A stretch of 64,000 nucleotides of DNA. It comes from JAGPCK01 sp041675505. Its GTDB lineage: Bacteria; Bacteroidota; Bacteroidia; UKL13-3. Where the stretch lies: positions 124,001-188,000 of the forward strand of contig JBAYTR010000002.1 in assembly GCA_041675505.1 (NCBI GenBank), given 5' to 3'. A program made the position numbers and the translations under genes. This document shows, in pieces, positions 14,671-23,222 of this stretch; positions within the stretch are counted from its first letter, which is position 1, and each line of letters starts with the position of its first letter. The notes beneath the pieces were generated by a model that was given only the letters and a program-made list of their open reading frames with translations, was not told the DNA's origin and did no database searches.

Positions 14671-14696
14671 ATAACATCAGAATTTAGATTATGTTA

Positions 14697-15017
14697 TTAA
14701 GCAATCTGTGCTTTTAATTTTCCGTCAAGAATGTGTTTAGGTACTGCACCTACTTGTTTATCTACCAATTGTCCGTTTTTGAAAATCAACAAAGCCGGGA
14801 TGCTCATGATACCATAATCTGTAGCTACTTTAGGATTGTGATCCACATTTAATTTACCCACTACGGCTTTGCCTTCGTATTCTTTCGACAACTCGTCAAC
14901 AACGGGGCCCACCATGCGGCAAGGGCCGCACCACTCTGCCCAAAAATCTACTAAAACGGGTTTGTCTGATTTCAGCACTACTTCCTCGAAGTTGCTGTCT
15001 GTTATTTCTACTGCCAT
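14697..15017 (-). CDS. trxA: Thioredoxin
   Basis: 106 residues from the ATG at 15017. The frame is open to a TTG at 15050, but the family start (M-A-V-E-I-T-D-S-N-F-E) matches the ATG. The active site W-A-E-W-C-G-P-C-R is near residue 28, with D-F at its base and cis-Pro in S-I-P-A-L. It reduces protein disulfides in the cytoplasm using thioredoxin reductase. It follows dnaE by 36 bases and is followed by a strong terminator. Confidence 0.96.
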   Translation of the reverse strand: MAVEITDSNFEEVVLKSDKPVLVDFWAEWCGPCRMVGPVVDELSKEYEGKAVVGKLNVDHNPKVATDYGIMSIPALLIFKNGQLVDKQVGAVPKHILDGKLKAQIA

Positions 15018-15053
15018 GTATTTCTTTTTTAATTGTTCTTTAGTTGTCAATAA

Positions 15054-18000
15054 TTATGCCTGACTAAGTTGGTAATTTATTTCCATTTCATCAAATGACT
15101 CCAGTAATTCATTATCTAACTTAATCTTGTATTTCTTTGAAAATGTGCCTACTGACCATTTTCTATTCTTCTCAACCAGGTTCATTTTAACAATGCAATT
15201 GCCTTTGTGTTTGTCAAAAAGTTGCTGCATCTGGTCAACAAAAACACTGTCAACCTTTTGTGCATCTACACTCAAAGTGACAGCTTTTACCATTTTATCC
15301 TTCAATTCTGACAGGAGTTGTATGCTGGAAATTTTAAGTTCAAAATCGTCTTCCTTGTTCCAGCGGGTTTGCACCTTTCCTTTTACAAAAAGGAACCAGC
15401 CCGGTGTTAAGAAAGACTTAAACTTAGCCATGTCTTCGCCAAACAGCATAAACTCATGCGTATCGGTGTAATCCTCCAGTGAAAAACGCCCGTATGGTTT
15501 GCCGTTTTTACTTACACCCTCCACGGCACCGGTTACAATACCTGCAATTGACACATCTTTGTTGAGCAAGGCTTTCATATCCTTCAACTCACTCAACTGG
15601 TTCTTACAAAACTGCTGAATCTCAATTCTGAAATCATCCAAGGGATGGCCGGTAATGAACATGCCCACCACTTCTTTTTCAAACTTGAGTTGATCCATCT
15701 TACCCCAAGGCTCTGCTATGGGCATGGAAGGTTCAGGAATATCACCTCCTCCACCGGCCCCGCCAAAAAGCGACTGCTGACTATCGGCCTCGTTATTTTG
15801 AACCGCATTGCCGTAACGTATAGCTTTTTCAATGGTGTTGCTCTCTTCATTGGGTTGTACAGCAAAGTATTGAGCTCGGTGTACTCCGTTAAAACAATCG
15901 AAACTGCCTGCAAAGGCTAAAGCTTCAATTGTTTTTTTATTTACTGCGCGCAGGTTCACCCGTTTGGTTAAATCAAATAACGATTTGAATGGTCCGTTCG
16001 AATCACGCTCATCAATAATCGCTTGCACAGCAGCCTCACCCACTCCTTTTATTGCACCTAATCCGAAACGTATTTCACCACGCAGGTTGGGAGCAAACTG
16101 AATATAACTTTCATTTACATCAGGCCCTAACACAGGAATACCGGCACGTTTACATTCTTCCATAAAGAATGTAATCTTATCAATGTTCCCTAGGTTATTG
16201 GTAAGAACAGCGGCCATGTATTCAGCCGGATAATGCGCTTTGAGGTAAGCCGTTTGGTAAGCTACAAATGCGTAGCAGGTAGAGTGTGATTTATTAAATG
16301 CATATTGGGCAAATGCTTCCCAGTCGGTCCATATTTTTTCGAGCTTATCAGCAGGGTGCCCTTTGGCCTGTGCACCTTCCATGAACTTGCTCTTCATTTT
16401 ATCGAGTACTTCCTTCTGCTTTTTACCCATTGCTTTGCGCAGTGTATCCGCATCACCTTTGGTAAAGCCTGCCAAACTTTGAGACAGCAACATTACCTGC
16501 TCCTGATACACCGTAATACCGTAAGTATCTTCGAGGTATTCTTTCATCGCGGGTACATCGTAACTGATGACTTCTTTGCCGTGCTTACGTGCAATAAAGT
16601 TAGGTATGTAGGCAATTGGCCCGGGACGATATAACGCGTTCATGGCAATCAAATCCTCAAAGCGGTCGGGTTTCAGATTAATGAGGTGCTTTTGCATACC
16701 CGGACTTTCAAACTGGAAAGTACCGTTGGTTTCACCTTTCTGATAAAGTTCAAAGGTTCTTTTATCGTCTAACGGAATTTCATCTATGGCTATCGTGATG
16801 CCATGATTTTGTTTGATTAGACTAAGGGCATCACGAATAATGGTGAGCGTTTTTAAACCCAAAAAGTCCATTTTGATTACACCGGCATCTTCGATAATAC
16901 TTCCTTCGTATTGCGTAATAAGCAACTCCGTTTCTTTCGAAGTTGCCACCGGAATAATTTCACTTAAATCTTTTGGAGCTATAATAATACCAGCAGCGTG
17001 CAAGCCTGTACCACGCACAGAGCCCTCGAGTATTAATGCCTCTTTTAATACTCGCGCCTGTAAGTCGTTTCCTTTAGCTATCTCGCGCAGTTTCTTGATA
17101 TTCTCAATATCATCTGACTGGTAGCCCTCTTTTTCCTTCAACCCTTTCTCTCCGTCAAAAGGCGCATTCATTACACGCTCCAATACGGTGCCCGGTTTAT
17201 CGGGAACCAACTTGGCCAGCATGTTCGATTCCTGCAAAGGCAAATCCATTACACGAGCTACATCCTTGATGCTCGACTTGGCAGCCATTGTTCCGTACGT
17301 TACAATTTGTGCCACCTGATTTTTACCGTATTTCTCCACCACGTAATCAATCACTTTCTGACGACCTGCATCATCAAAATCTGTGTCTATATCCGGCATG
17401 CTCTTACGGTCGGGATTCAGAAAACGTTCGAACAGGAGATTGTATTTAATGGGGTCAATATTGGTAATACCAATGCAATAAGCCACCACACTTCCCGCTG
17501 CTGAACCTCGCCCGGGGCCAACAAATACTCCGATATCTTTTCCGTGGTTAATAAAATCAGCCACAATCAGAAAGTAACCTGCAAACCCCATAGTTCTGAT
17601 GGTGTGCAGCTCAAACTTCAAGCGGTCTTCTACCTCAGGAGTAATATCCTTGTAACGGTTCTTAGCACCTTTCCACGTAAGGTCTTCCAGAAAATCATCC
17701 TGTGAGGTAAACTCTGGCGGAATGGGAAAGTGAGGCAGTAAAATATCCTGTTTCAGTTTCAGGTTTTCAATCTTGCTAACTATCTCATTGGTGTTATCAA
17801 TAGCCTGCGGAATGTCACTGAAAAGGCCACTCATTTGCTGAGTAGTTTTGAAGTAAAATTGATTGTTGGGAAAAGCAAACCGTTTGCCTTTGGTAGAGGT
17901 ATCATCATCTGAAAACTCTTTCAACGTGGGGGTACTTTGCTTTTCACCGGTGTTGATACAAAGTAAAATATCATGCGCGTTGGCATCTTCTTCGTTGATG

Positions 18001-18626
18001 TAATGCGAGTCGTTGGACGCAATTACTTTCACCTTATACTTCTCTGCAAAGCGCAACAGCACTTCGTTTACCTGATCCTGCTCTTTCAGTTCATGGCGTT
18101 GCAGTTCGATGTAATAATCCTCACCAAACAAATCAAACCACCACTGAAATTCTTTCTCTGCTTCGGCTTCGCCCTTGCGCATAATGGTTTGCGGCACCAT
18201 GGCACCCAAACAACACGTTGTGGCAATTAAGCCGCTGTGGTATTTTAAAATAAGTTCTTTATCAATGCGTGGATACTTGCCGTACAAACCATCCATGTAT
18301 CCCAGCGAACAAAGTTTTACCAGATTACGGTATCCTTCAGCATTTTTAGCGAGCAACAACTGGTGGTAGCGCTTGTCTTTGTCTTCTTTGGTAAACTGAC
18401 GTTTAAAACGGTCTTCTACAACATAAAACTCACACCCCACAACAGGCTTTATTCCCTGTTTGTTTGCCTCGGCCACAAAACTGAATACCCCGAACATGTT
18501 ACCGTGGTCGGTAATGGCACAGGCAGGCATATTATCTGCCACTGCTTTTTTGAGCATTTTAGAAATGTCGGAGGCACCATCAAGTAAGGAGTATTGAGTA
18601 TGAACGTGTAAATGTGAAAACTGCAT
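15054..18626 (-). CDS. dnaE: DNA polymerase III alpha subunit
   Basis: 1190 residues, usual DnaE length. The N-terminal PHP domain begins H-L-H-V-H-T-Q-Y-S-L-L-D-G at residue 5. The polymerase palm has G-P-G-R-G-S-A-A-G-S and the catalytic P-D-I-D-T-D-F, followed by Y-G-x-x-x-x-A-Q-I-V-T-Y-G-T and N-x-L-Y-R-P-G-P. Helix-hairpin-helix and OB-fold regions follow (G-I-G-V-G-E-A-A and V-S-I-A-G-I-V-T-G). A G-rich insert lies near residue 970. It is the replicative polymerase, and its clamp-loader partner dnaX is 7 kb away. Transcribed with trxA. Confidence 0.98.
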   Translation of the reverse strand: MQFSHLHVHTQYSLLDGASDISKMLKKAVADNMPACAITDHGNMFGVFSFVAEANKQGIKPVVGCEFYVVEDRFKRQFTKEDKDKRYHQLLLAKNAEGYRNLVKLCSLGYMDGLYGKYPRIDKELILKYHSGLIATTCCLGAMVPQTIMRKGEAEAEKEFQWWFDLFGEDYYIELQRHELKEQDQVNEVLLRFAEKYKVKVIASNDSHYINEEDANAHDILLCINTGEKQSTPTLKEFSDDDTSTKGKRFAFPNNQFYFKTTQQMSGLFSDIPQAIDNTNEIVSKIENLKLKQDILLPHFPIPPEFTSQDDFLEDLTWKGAKNRYKDITPEVEDRLKFELHTIRTMGFAGYFLIVADFINHGKDIGVFVGPGRGSAAGSVVAYCIGITNIDPIKYNLLFERFLNPDRKSMPDIDTDFDDAGRQKVIDYVVEKYGKNQVAQIVTYGTMAAKSSIKDVARVMDLPLQESNMLAKLVPDKPGTVLERVMNAPFDGEKGLKEKEGYQSDDIENIKKLREIAKGNDLQARVLKEALILEGSVRGTGLHAAGIIIAPKDLSEIIPVATSKETELLITQYEGSIIEDAGVIKMDFLGLKTLTIIRDALSLIKQNHGITIAIDEIPLDDKRTFELYQKGETNGTFQFESPGMQKHLINLKPDRFEDLIAMNALYRPGPIAYIPNFIARKHGKEVISYDVPAMKEYLEDTYGITVYQEQVMLLSQSLAGFTKGDADTLRKAMGKKQKEVLDKMKSKFMEGAQAKGHPADKLEKIWTDWEAFAQYAFNKSHSTCYAFVAYQTAYLKAHYPAEYMAAVLTNNLGNIDKITFFMEECKRAGIPVLGPDVNESYIQFAPNLRGEIRFGLGAIKGVGEAAVQAIIDERDSNGPFKSLFDLTKRVNLRAVNKKTIEALAFAGSFDCFNGVHRAQYFAVQPNEESNTIEKAIRYGNAVQNNEADSQQSLFGGAGGGGDIPEPSMPIAEPWGKMDQLKFEKEVVGMFITGHPLDDFRIEIQQFCKNQLSELKDMKALLNKDVSIAGIVTGAVEGVSKNGKPYGRFSLEDYTDTHEFMLFGEDMAKFKSFLTPGWFLFVKGKVQTRWNKEDDFELKISSIQLLSELKDKMVKAVTLSVDAQKVDSVFVDQMQQLFDKHKGNCIVKMNLVEKNRKWSVGTFSKKYKIKLDNELLESFDEMEINYQLSQA

Positions 18627-18666
18627 CAGGTAAAACCGTTGAAATATTTATGTGAACTTTAGCTAC

Positions 18667-18674
18667 CAAAAATA
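18667..18674 (-). promoter_or_regulatory. -7 element TATTTTTG of dnaE
   Basis: Exact TAnnTTTG on the minus strand, about 40 bases before the dnaE ATG. No clear -33 TTG is seen. Confidence 0.4.
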
Positions 18675-18845
18675 CACACAAAGCAGCACTTAAAACGCTG
18701 TGTTGAAAGGATGGGGAAAAGTGCACAACCCACTGAATTCAAAAAGCTTCCGGAAATATCCATTAAAAATAGACCAAATGCGAGGTTCAGATTTTTACCC
18801 TCATGAACTCTTGCAGATTTTATCATGTTTAGTTACCTTTATACA

Positions 18846-19499
18846 ATGAAGCGAATTCATCTGCTCGTTCTTCTATTTGTACTGCCATTTTTTGCAGCAG
18901 CACAAAAAAGCAATCTACGGCATAGTGCCGGTATCACTTTATACAGTTGGAAGTGGATACCTGAAATGCCTTTGGTTCCTTATTCTGCCGGTGTTGATAA
19001 ATTTCGGTTCAACGGTTTGAACTATCAATACCATTTATCTCCCCGGAAAAAGTTACGAAGCAATATACAATACCTTTACCTGAAAGAAACGGTTGCCGAC
19101 AACAGAAGTCCTGAAGGTTATGACTGGAAAGGTTCGATTGAAGGGTGGGAAGCATCACTAGGTTACCAATATAATGTGGGTTGGAAGTACGCAGGTTTTC
19201 TGTTAGCCGGAGATGTGCATTACCGTCAATACCGTGTAAGTGCTTATAATTATACGTACAGTGGTTTTATTCGACAAAAAGACACCATCAATTTAGAACA
19301 AAAATACATTGGCATAGGTCCTTCCATAGGCATATATCTGCGGCCTTGTTCGCGCATATATTTGCAATTGGAAACATCATTGTTATTGAAATTCAATACA
19401 GGTGGAAGAGCATATTATAGTGGGAGAAGTCTTGATTTACATGTACCTTCTAACCTAACCTTCTTTTATCACTTCGGAAAAATTAAAACTGAGAAATAA
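18846..19499 (+). CDS. Secreted protein, probably a small outer-membrane barrel
   Basis: 217 residues from the ATG at 18846, chosen because M-K-R-I-H-L-L-V-L-L-F-V begins a normal signal peptide ending A-A-A-Q; the frame is open seven codons further. The mature protein is rich in Tyr and alternates polar and hydrophobic residues (for example L-G-Y-Q-Y-N-V-G-W-K-Y-A-G-F). It ends in a beta strand closing F-F-Y-H-F-G-K, as in small outer-membrane barrels of this phylum. Function unknown. The 200 bases before it contain only the dnaE promoter. Confidence 0.65.
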   Translation: MKRIHLLVLLFVLPFFAAAQKSNLRHSAGITLYSWKWIPEMPLVPYSAGVDKFRFNGLNYQYHLSPRKKLRSNIQYLYLKETVADNRSPEGYDWKGSIEGWEASLGYQYNVGWKYAGFLLAGDVHYRQYRVSAYNYTYSGFIRQKDTINLEQKYIGIGPSIGIYLRPCSRIYLQLETSLLLKFNTGGRAYYSGRSLDLHVPSNLTFFYHFGKIKTEK

Positions 19500-19566
19500 A
19501 CAGTTCAAATTCCTGCCCTATGTGTTCAGTGCAGCGGAATTTCCCTTTTCTTTGTCTGCCTGAAGC

Positions 19567-20493
19567 ATGACAACACTTTTTACATACATCCGCAGTTATT
19601 TCACTGAGGTATTCACTTGGCGCACCGCTTTGCCCTTATTAATTTGGATAGCCTTGTGCACCATGGCCAGTTACGGATTTGAAGCTGATTATTACCGGAA
19701 AGATTTTTTCAACCTGCCTTTGTACACCTTGCATCATGTGGTGCTATATTTTATCACGTTTGCTTTGCCATATGTGGTTTACCTTAAACTGAACAAAAAG
19801 GAACTAAGTACTTTACCACGTGAGTTCTGGATACTGCTTAGTTATGCAATTTTATTATTCAGCTTTCGGTCTGCATTGCAGGTTAGTGCTACTATGCGCA
19901 TATCCTTATCGCAGGAAGCCAACGGCTACTACTGGTATAAACTTATACAGGGATTGCAACGTACACTGGTAATGTGTGGCGGAATAATAATGTGCTGGTG
20001 GTTACTGCATAAAAAACAACAACCACTTTACGGTACCACAACCCGACATATTAACCTTAAACCATACTGGCTCATACTGGCAGGCATGTTACCGCTCATC
20101 TTGCTGGCAGGTACACAAAGTGATTTTCTGAGTTATTACCCGAGGGCTGAAAAGGTACTCAGGTATTTGCCGGGTAATTATTCCAAAACCAACTATGCCC
20201 TTTTATACGAACTAGTTTACGGCATGGAGTTTTTTTCAGTAGAGTTATTCTTCCGCGGATTTCTTATACTGGCTTTTGCACCTTATGTAGGTCGCTATTG
20301 CATTTTACCGGTGGCCATTTTTTACGTCTCCATTCATTACCAAAAACCTTTAGGAGAATGCATTAGCTCTCTATTTGGCGGAGCTTTACTGGGTATTATT
20401 ACGTATGAAACACGCTCCATATGGGGAGGTGTAATTGTACACATTGGCATTGCCTGGATGATGGAAGCAGTAGCTTTTGCTTGTAGAGGTTAA
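19567..20493 (+). CDS. CPBP-family membrane protein (CAAX protease-like)
   Basis: 308 residues with about eight membrane segments. The C-terminal third carries CPBP motifs: F-S-V-E-L-F-F-R-G-F-L (motif 1), H-Y-Q-K-P-L-G-E (motif 2) and G-G-V-I-V-H-I-G-I-A-W (motif 3). In the Rce1/CPBP family motif 1 is E-E-x-x-x-R and its first Glu is catalytic. Here that position is Val and only the second Glu remains, so peptidase activity is uncertain. The His of motifs 2 and 3 are present. A TTTCTTTG box 12 bases before the ATG could be the promoter. Convergent with the DUF4143 ATPase, with a palindrome between them. Confidence 0.78.
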   Translation: MTTLFTYIRSYFTEVFTWRTALPLLIWIALCTMASYGFEADYYRKDFFNLPLYTLHHVVLYFITFALPYVVYLKLNKKELSTLPREFWILLSYAILLFSFRSALQVSATMRISLSQEANGYYWYKLIQGLQRTLVMCGGIIMCWWLLHKKQQPLYGTTTRHINLKPYWLILAGMLPLILLAGTQSDFLSYYPRAEKVLRYLPGNYSKTNYALLYELVYGMEFFSVELFFRGFLILAFAPYVGRYCILPVAIFYVSIHYQKPLGECISSLFGGALLGIITYETRSIWGGVIVHIGIAWMMEAVAFACRG

Positions 20494-20501
20494 AATGCAA
20501 A

Positions 20502-20542
20502 AACCGTGAAAATTCAAAATTAAATTTCGAATTTTCACGGTT
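20502..20542. repeat. Palindrome 1 flanking the DUF4143 ATPase gene
   Basis: Perfect 14-bp inverted repeat AACCGTGAAAATTC / GAATTTTCACGGTT around a 13-base AT-only-plus-C loop. It ends at the base before the ATPase stop codon. No T-tract follows on either strand, so it is not a standard intrinsic terminator. Its outer 12 bp match palindrome 2 at 21741-21779. Confidence 0.9.
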
Positions 20543-21721
20543 CTAACCTATAATGTATCTTAACTTTTTAGCTAAAAAAATATCCAATGGAACTACTTCA
20601 CTATCGGGTGAATTCTTGTAAACATCAGTACCGGGATAAATAATATAGTTGTGCTTTGTACCCAAATCAGCAATACAGTTATAAAAACCTTCTTTCACTT
20701 TGGGCGATAGGCCATACTTAATTTCAATACAGGCTAAAGGTTCAACCCCTCTTACCAAAACCAAATCAACTTCTGCCCCATGATGAGTTCTGTAATAATA
20801 TGGCTTTACGGAATAGGGCAAAGCCTTGCATATTTCTTCTATCACATAACCTTCCCATGAGGCCCCTACAACAGGATTCTTAGCCAGACTTCGCATATCG
20901 TTTACATGGGTAAGAAAATGTAGGATGCCGGAATCACGAATGTAAACTTTAGGTGCTTTCACCAAACGTTTTTTTGCATTAATAAACCAGGCCGGAAGTT
21001 TGCGCAGCAAAAATGCACCTTCCATAAAATCTAGGTACCTGCTCACTGTAGGGCCACTAACCCCTAAGCTGCGCGACATCGCCTCAGCATTCCATACATT
21101 ACCGTTGCTTATGGCCAGCATATTCCAAAAATTACGGGCCAGTTGCGGTGATATTCCTGTACCAAAAAGCATAGACAAATCGCGCTCTACATAAGAACGC
21201 ACAAAATTTTCTGACCAACGGGTGAAACTGTCATTACTCTTGGCCGTTAAAGCCAAAGGAAACCCGCCACGAAACCAATGCTTAGACATCGGAATATCAG
21301 CAGGAGCAGCTTCAGTTAAGCTTATAGGATGCAAATCAATAAAGGCTATGCGACCGGCTAAACTTTCTGAAACTCCTTTCACCAAATCAGGACTGGCAGA
21401 ACCGGTGAGTATAAAACGGCCATTTTTACGTAAGGTATCTACTTCAGGGCGCAATACAGAAAACAACACCGGCATCAGTTGCACTTCATCAATCACCACC
21501 ACAGCATCACGGTGTGCAGCAAAAAACAATTCCGGATCTGCCAGTTGATTTCTATCAGCGGCACGCTCCATATCTAAATGAATAACATCTTTTTTGAGGG
21601 TATCTGTAAACTGCTTCACCAAAGTAGTTTTACCTACCTGCCTTGGTCCCAACAAGGCAATTACCGGAAACTCTTTACTGAGTACCGTTAACTTTTTAAG
21701 AATATTTTGCCTGTTTATCAT
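20543..21721 (-). CDS. AAA_14/DUF4143 ATPase with nuclease-like C-terminal domain
   Basis: 392 residues. Walker A G-P-R-Q-V-G-K-T-T lies at residues 25-33 and Walker B V-V-V-I-D-E-V-Q near 80, followed by the G-S-A-S-P sensor region. The central winged-helix part has S-R-S-L-G-V-S-G-P-T-V-S-R-Y-L-D-F-M-E. The C-terminal DUF4143 region carries A-E-V-D-L-V-L, then C-I-E-I-K-Y, the D-(x)n-E-x-K pattern of PD-(D/E)xK nuclease-like folds. The family is common, often multi-copy and sporadically distributed in Bacteroidota. No physiological role is settled. The gene is alone, with related palindromes after its stop and before its start; a TATACTTG box lies 4 bases from the ATG. Confidence 0.9.
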   Translation of the reverse strand: MINRQNILKKLTVLSKEFPVIALLGPRQVGKTTLVKQFTDTLKKDVIHLDMERAADRNQLADPELFFAAHRDAVVVIDEVQLMPVLFSVLRPEVDTLRKNGRFILTGSASPDLVKGVSESLAGRIAFIDLHPISLTEAAPADIPMSKHWFRGGFPLALTAKSNDSFTRWSENFVRSYVERDLSMLFGTGISPQLARNFWNMLAISNGNVWNAEAMSRSLGVSGPTVSRYLDFMEGAFLLRKLPAWFINAKKRLVKAPKVYIRDSGILHFLTHVNDMRSLAKNPVVGASWEGYVIEEICKALPYSVKPYYYRTHHGAEVDLVLVRGVEPLACIEIKYGLSPKVKEGFYNCIADLGTKHNYIIYPGTDVYKNSPDSEVVPLDIFLAKKLRYIIG

Positions 21722-21725
21722 AGCA

Positions 21726-21733
21726 CAAGTATA
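21726..21733 (-). promoter_or_regulatory. -7-like element TATACTTG of the ATPase gene
   Basis: One mismatch to TAnnTTTG on the minus strand, 4 bases before the ATG at 21721. Palindrome 2 (21741-21779) would cover the -33 position, as expected of an operator. Confidence 0.4.
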
Positions 21734-21740
21734 ATCAACT

Positions 21741-21779
21741 ACCGTGAAAATTAAAAATTGAATTTTAAATTTTCACGGT
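21741..21779. repeat. Palindrome 2 flanking the DUF4143 ATPase gene
   Basis: 12-bp inverted repeat ACCGTGAAAATT / AATTTTCACGGT with an AT-rich centre that pairs further (A54-T59 with A61-T66) after one mismatch. The arms are identical to those of palindrome 1, 1.24 kb away. It lies 20 bases upstream of the ATPase start codon. Confidence 0.9.
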
Positions 21780-21855
21780 TAACTAAAACACAATATACTT
21801 ATTATCTGATGCTTACAATAAAGTGTAAAACTAAAATAATTTCATTATAAAAATA

Positions 21856-21882
21856 AAGGCTGCAAAAATACTTTGCAGCCTT
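21856..21882 (-). terminator. Intrinsic terminator of the murA unit
   Basis: Perfect 11-bp stem AAGGCTGCAAA / TTTGCAGCCTT with a 5-base loop. On the minus strand it is followed by TATTTTTA. It lies 26 bases after the murA stop. Confidence 0.88.
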
Positions 21883-21908
21883 ACTCATATAAATTTAGAA
21901 TTTTGCGT

Positions 21909-23216
21909 TTAATCTATTCTTTCAATCTTCGCACCTAAGGCACGCAAGCGGGTATCGATGTACTGGTAACCCCGATCAATTTGTTCAATGTTGTTAATGG
22001 TGCTGGTACCATTGGCGGCTAAGGCCGCTATAAGCATGGCCACACCCGCACGAATATCAGGAGAACTCATGGTGATGCCACGTAACTTGGTTTCGCGGTT
22101 AGAACCAATTACCACTGCACGATGTGGATCACATAGAATGATTTTTGCGCCCATGTCAATCAGGTTGTCTACAAAAAACAAACGGCTCTCAAACATCCAC
22201 TGGTGGATAAGCACACTGCCTTTGGCTTGTGTAGCGGTAACCAGTGCAATAGAAATTAAATCAGGCGTAAAGGCGGGCCATATACCATCACGAATGGTGA
22301 GCATGGAACCGTCAATAAGCGTTTGAATTTTATACGAGTCCTGTTTAGGAATGTAAATGTCGTCTCCGCGAAATTCCAGTTCAATGCCCATCTTGCGAAA
22401 CACAGAAGGAATAACCCCTAAGTCGGGTATTGAACAATCTTTGATGGTAATTTCAGAATTGGTGGTGGCCGCTAAGCCAATAAAACTTCCAATCTCAATC
22501 ATATCGGGCAACATGCGGTGCTCGCATCCGCCAAGGCTTTCCACACCTTCAATTGTAAGCAGGTTGGAACCAATGCCGGAGATTTTTCCGCCCATGCGGT
22601 TAATCATCTTACACAGTTGTTGCAGGTAAGGCTCACAGGCTGCATTGTAAATTTGTGTGGTGCCTTTTGCCAACGAAGCTGCCATCAGAATATTGGCTGT
22701 ACCGGTAACGGAGGCTTCATCCAACACCATGTAGGTGCCGCGCAAATTTTTTGCATCTATTTTGTAATAGCGTTCATCACGCAAGTGCTCAAACGTAGCG
22801 CCTAAGGCTTCAAAACCACGCAGGTGAGTATCTACCGGTCTGCGACCAATTTTATCTCCACCGGGTTCAGGAATATAAGCCAAGCCATAACGTGCCAGCA
22901 AAGGACCGATAATCATAATGGAACCGCGCAAGGCTGCTCCTTTTTTACGAAAATCATCACTGCGCAGGTAATCGAGGTTAACCTCCTTAGCTTCGAAAGT
23001 AAAAGTATCCTCACTCACTTTATTCACCTGCACACCCATATCGCCAATCAGCTCGATGAGTTTCATCACATCGCGTATGTTGGGAATATTGGAAATAGTT
23101 ACTTTTTCTGAAGTGAGTAAAACACCCGATATAATTTGCAGTGCTTCGTTTTTGGCTCCCTGCGGAATTACTGAACCTGAAAGGGAATGGCCACCGGTAA
23201 TTTTAAATGAACCCAT
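21909..23216 (-). CDS. murA: UDP-N-acetylglucosamine 1-carboxyvinyltransferase (Cys-to-Asp variant)
   Basis: 435 residues, usual MurA length with the two inside-out alpha/beta domains. Catalytic Lys22 and Asn23 are in G-A-K-N-E-A-L. The mobile loop reads P-G-G-D-K-I-G-R-R-P-V-D near residue 118. Its Asp121 replaces the catalytic-loop cysteine (Cys115 in E. coli) that fosfomycin alkylates. The active-site Asp is kept in T-P-D-L-I-S. The enzyme transfers enolpyruvate to UDP-GlcNAc, the first committed step of peptidoglycan synthesis. Asp at this position is known to support catalysis and give intrinsic fosfomycin resistance in other bacteria. Downstream of DUF4290, 6 bases apart. Confidence 0.97.
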   Translation of the reverse strand: MGSFKITGGHSLSGSVIPQGAKNEALQIISGVLLTSEKVTISNIPNIRDVMKLIELIGDMGVQVNKVSEDTFTFEAKEVNLDYLRSDDFRKKGAALRGSIMIIGPLLARYGLAYIPEPGGDKIGRRPVDTHLRGFEALGATFEHLRDERYYKIDAKNLRGTYMVLDEASVTGTANILMAASLAKGTTQIYNAACEPYLQQLCKMINRMGGKISGIGSNLLTIEGVESLGGCEHRMLPDMIEIGSFIGLAATTNSEITIKDCSIPDLGVIPSVFRKMGIELEFRGDDIYIPKQDSYKIQTLIDGSMLTIRDGIWPAFTPDLISIALVTATQAKGSVLIHQWMFESRLFFVDNLIDMGAKIILCDPHRAVVIGSNRETKLRGITMSSPDIRAGVAMLIAALAANGTSTINNIEQIDRGYQYIDTRLRALGAKIERID

Positions 23217-23222
23217 ACGGTA

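Noticed and set aside
20494..20542. Palindrome 1 as an ordinary bidirectional terminator between convergent genes
   Set aside because: The hairpin is strong but neither strand has a T-run after it, and its arms match a second copy upstream of the ATPase gene, which a terminator would not explain.
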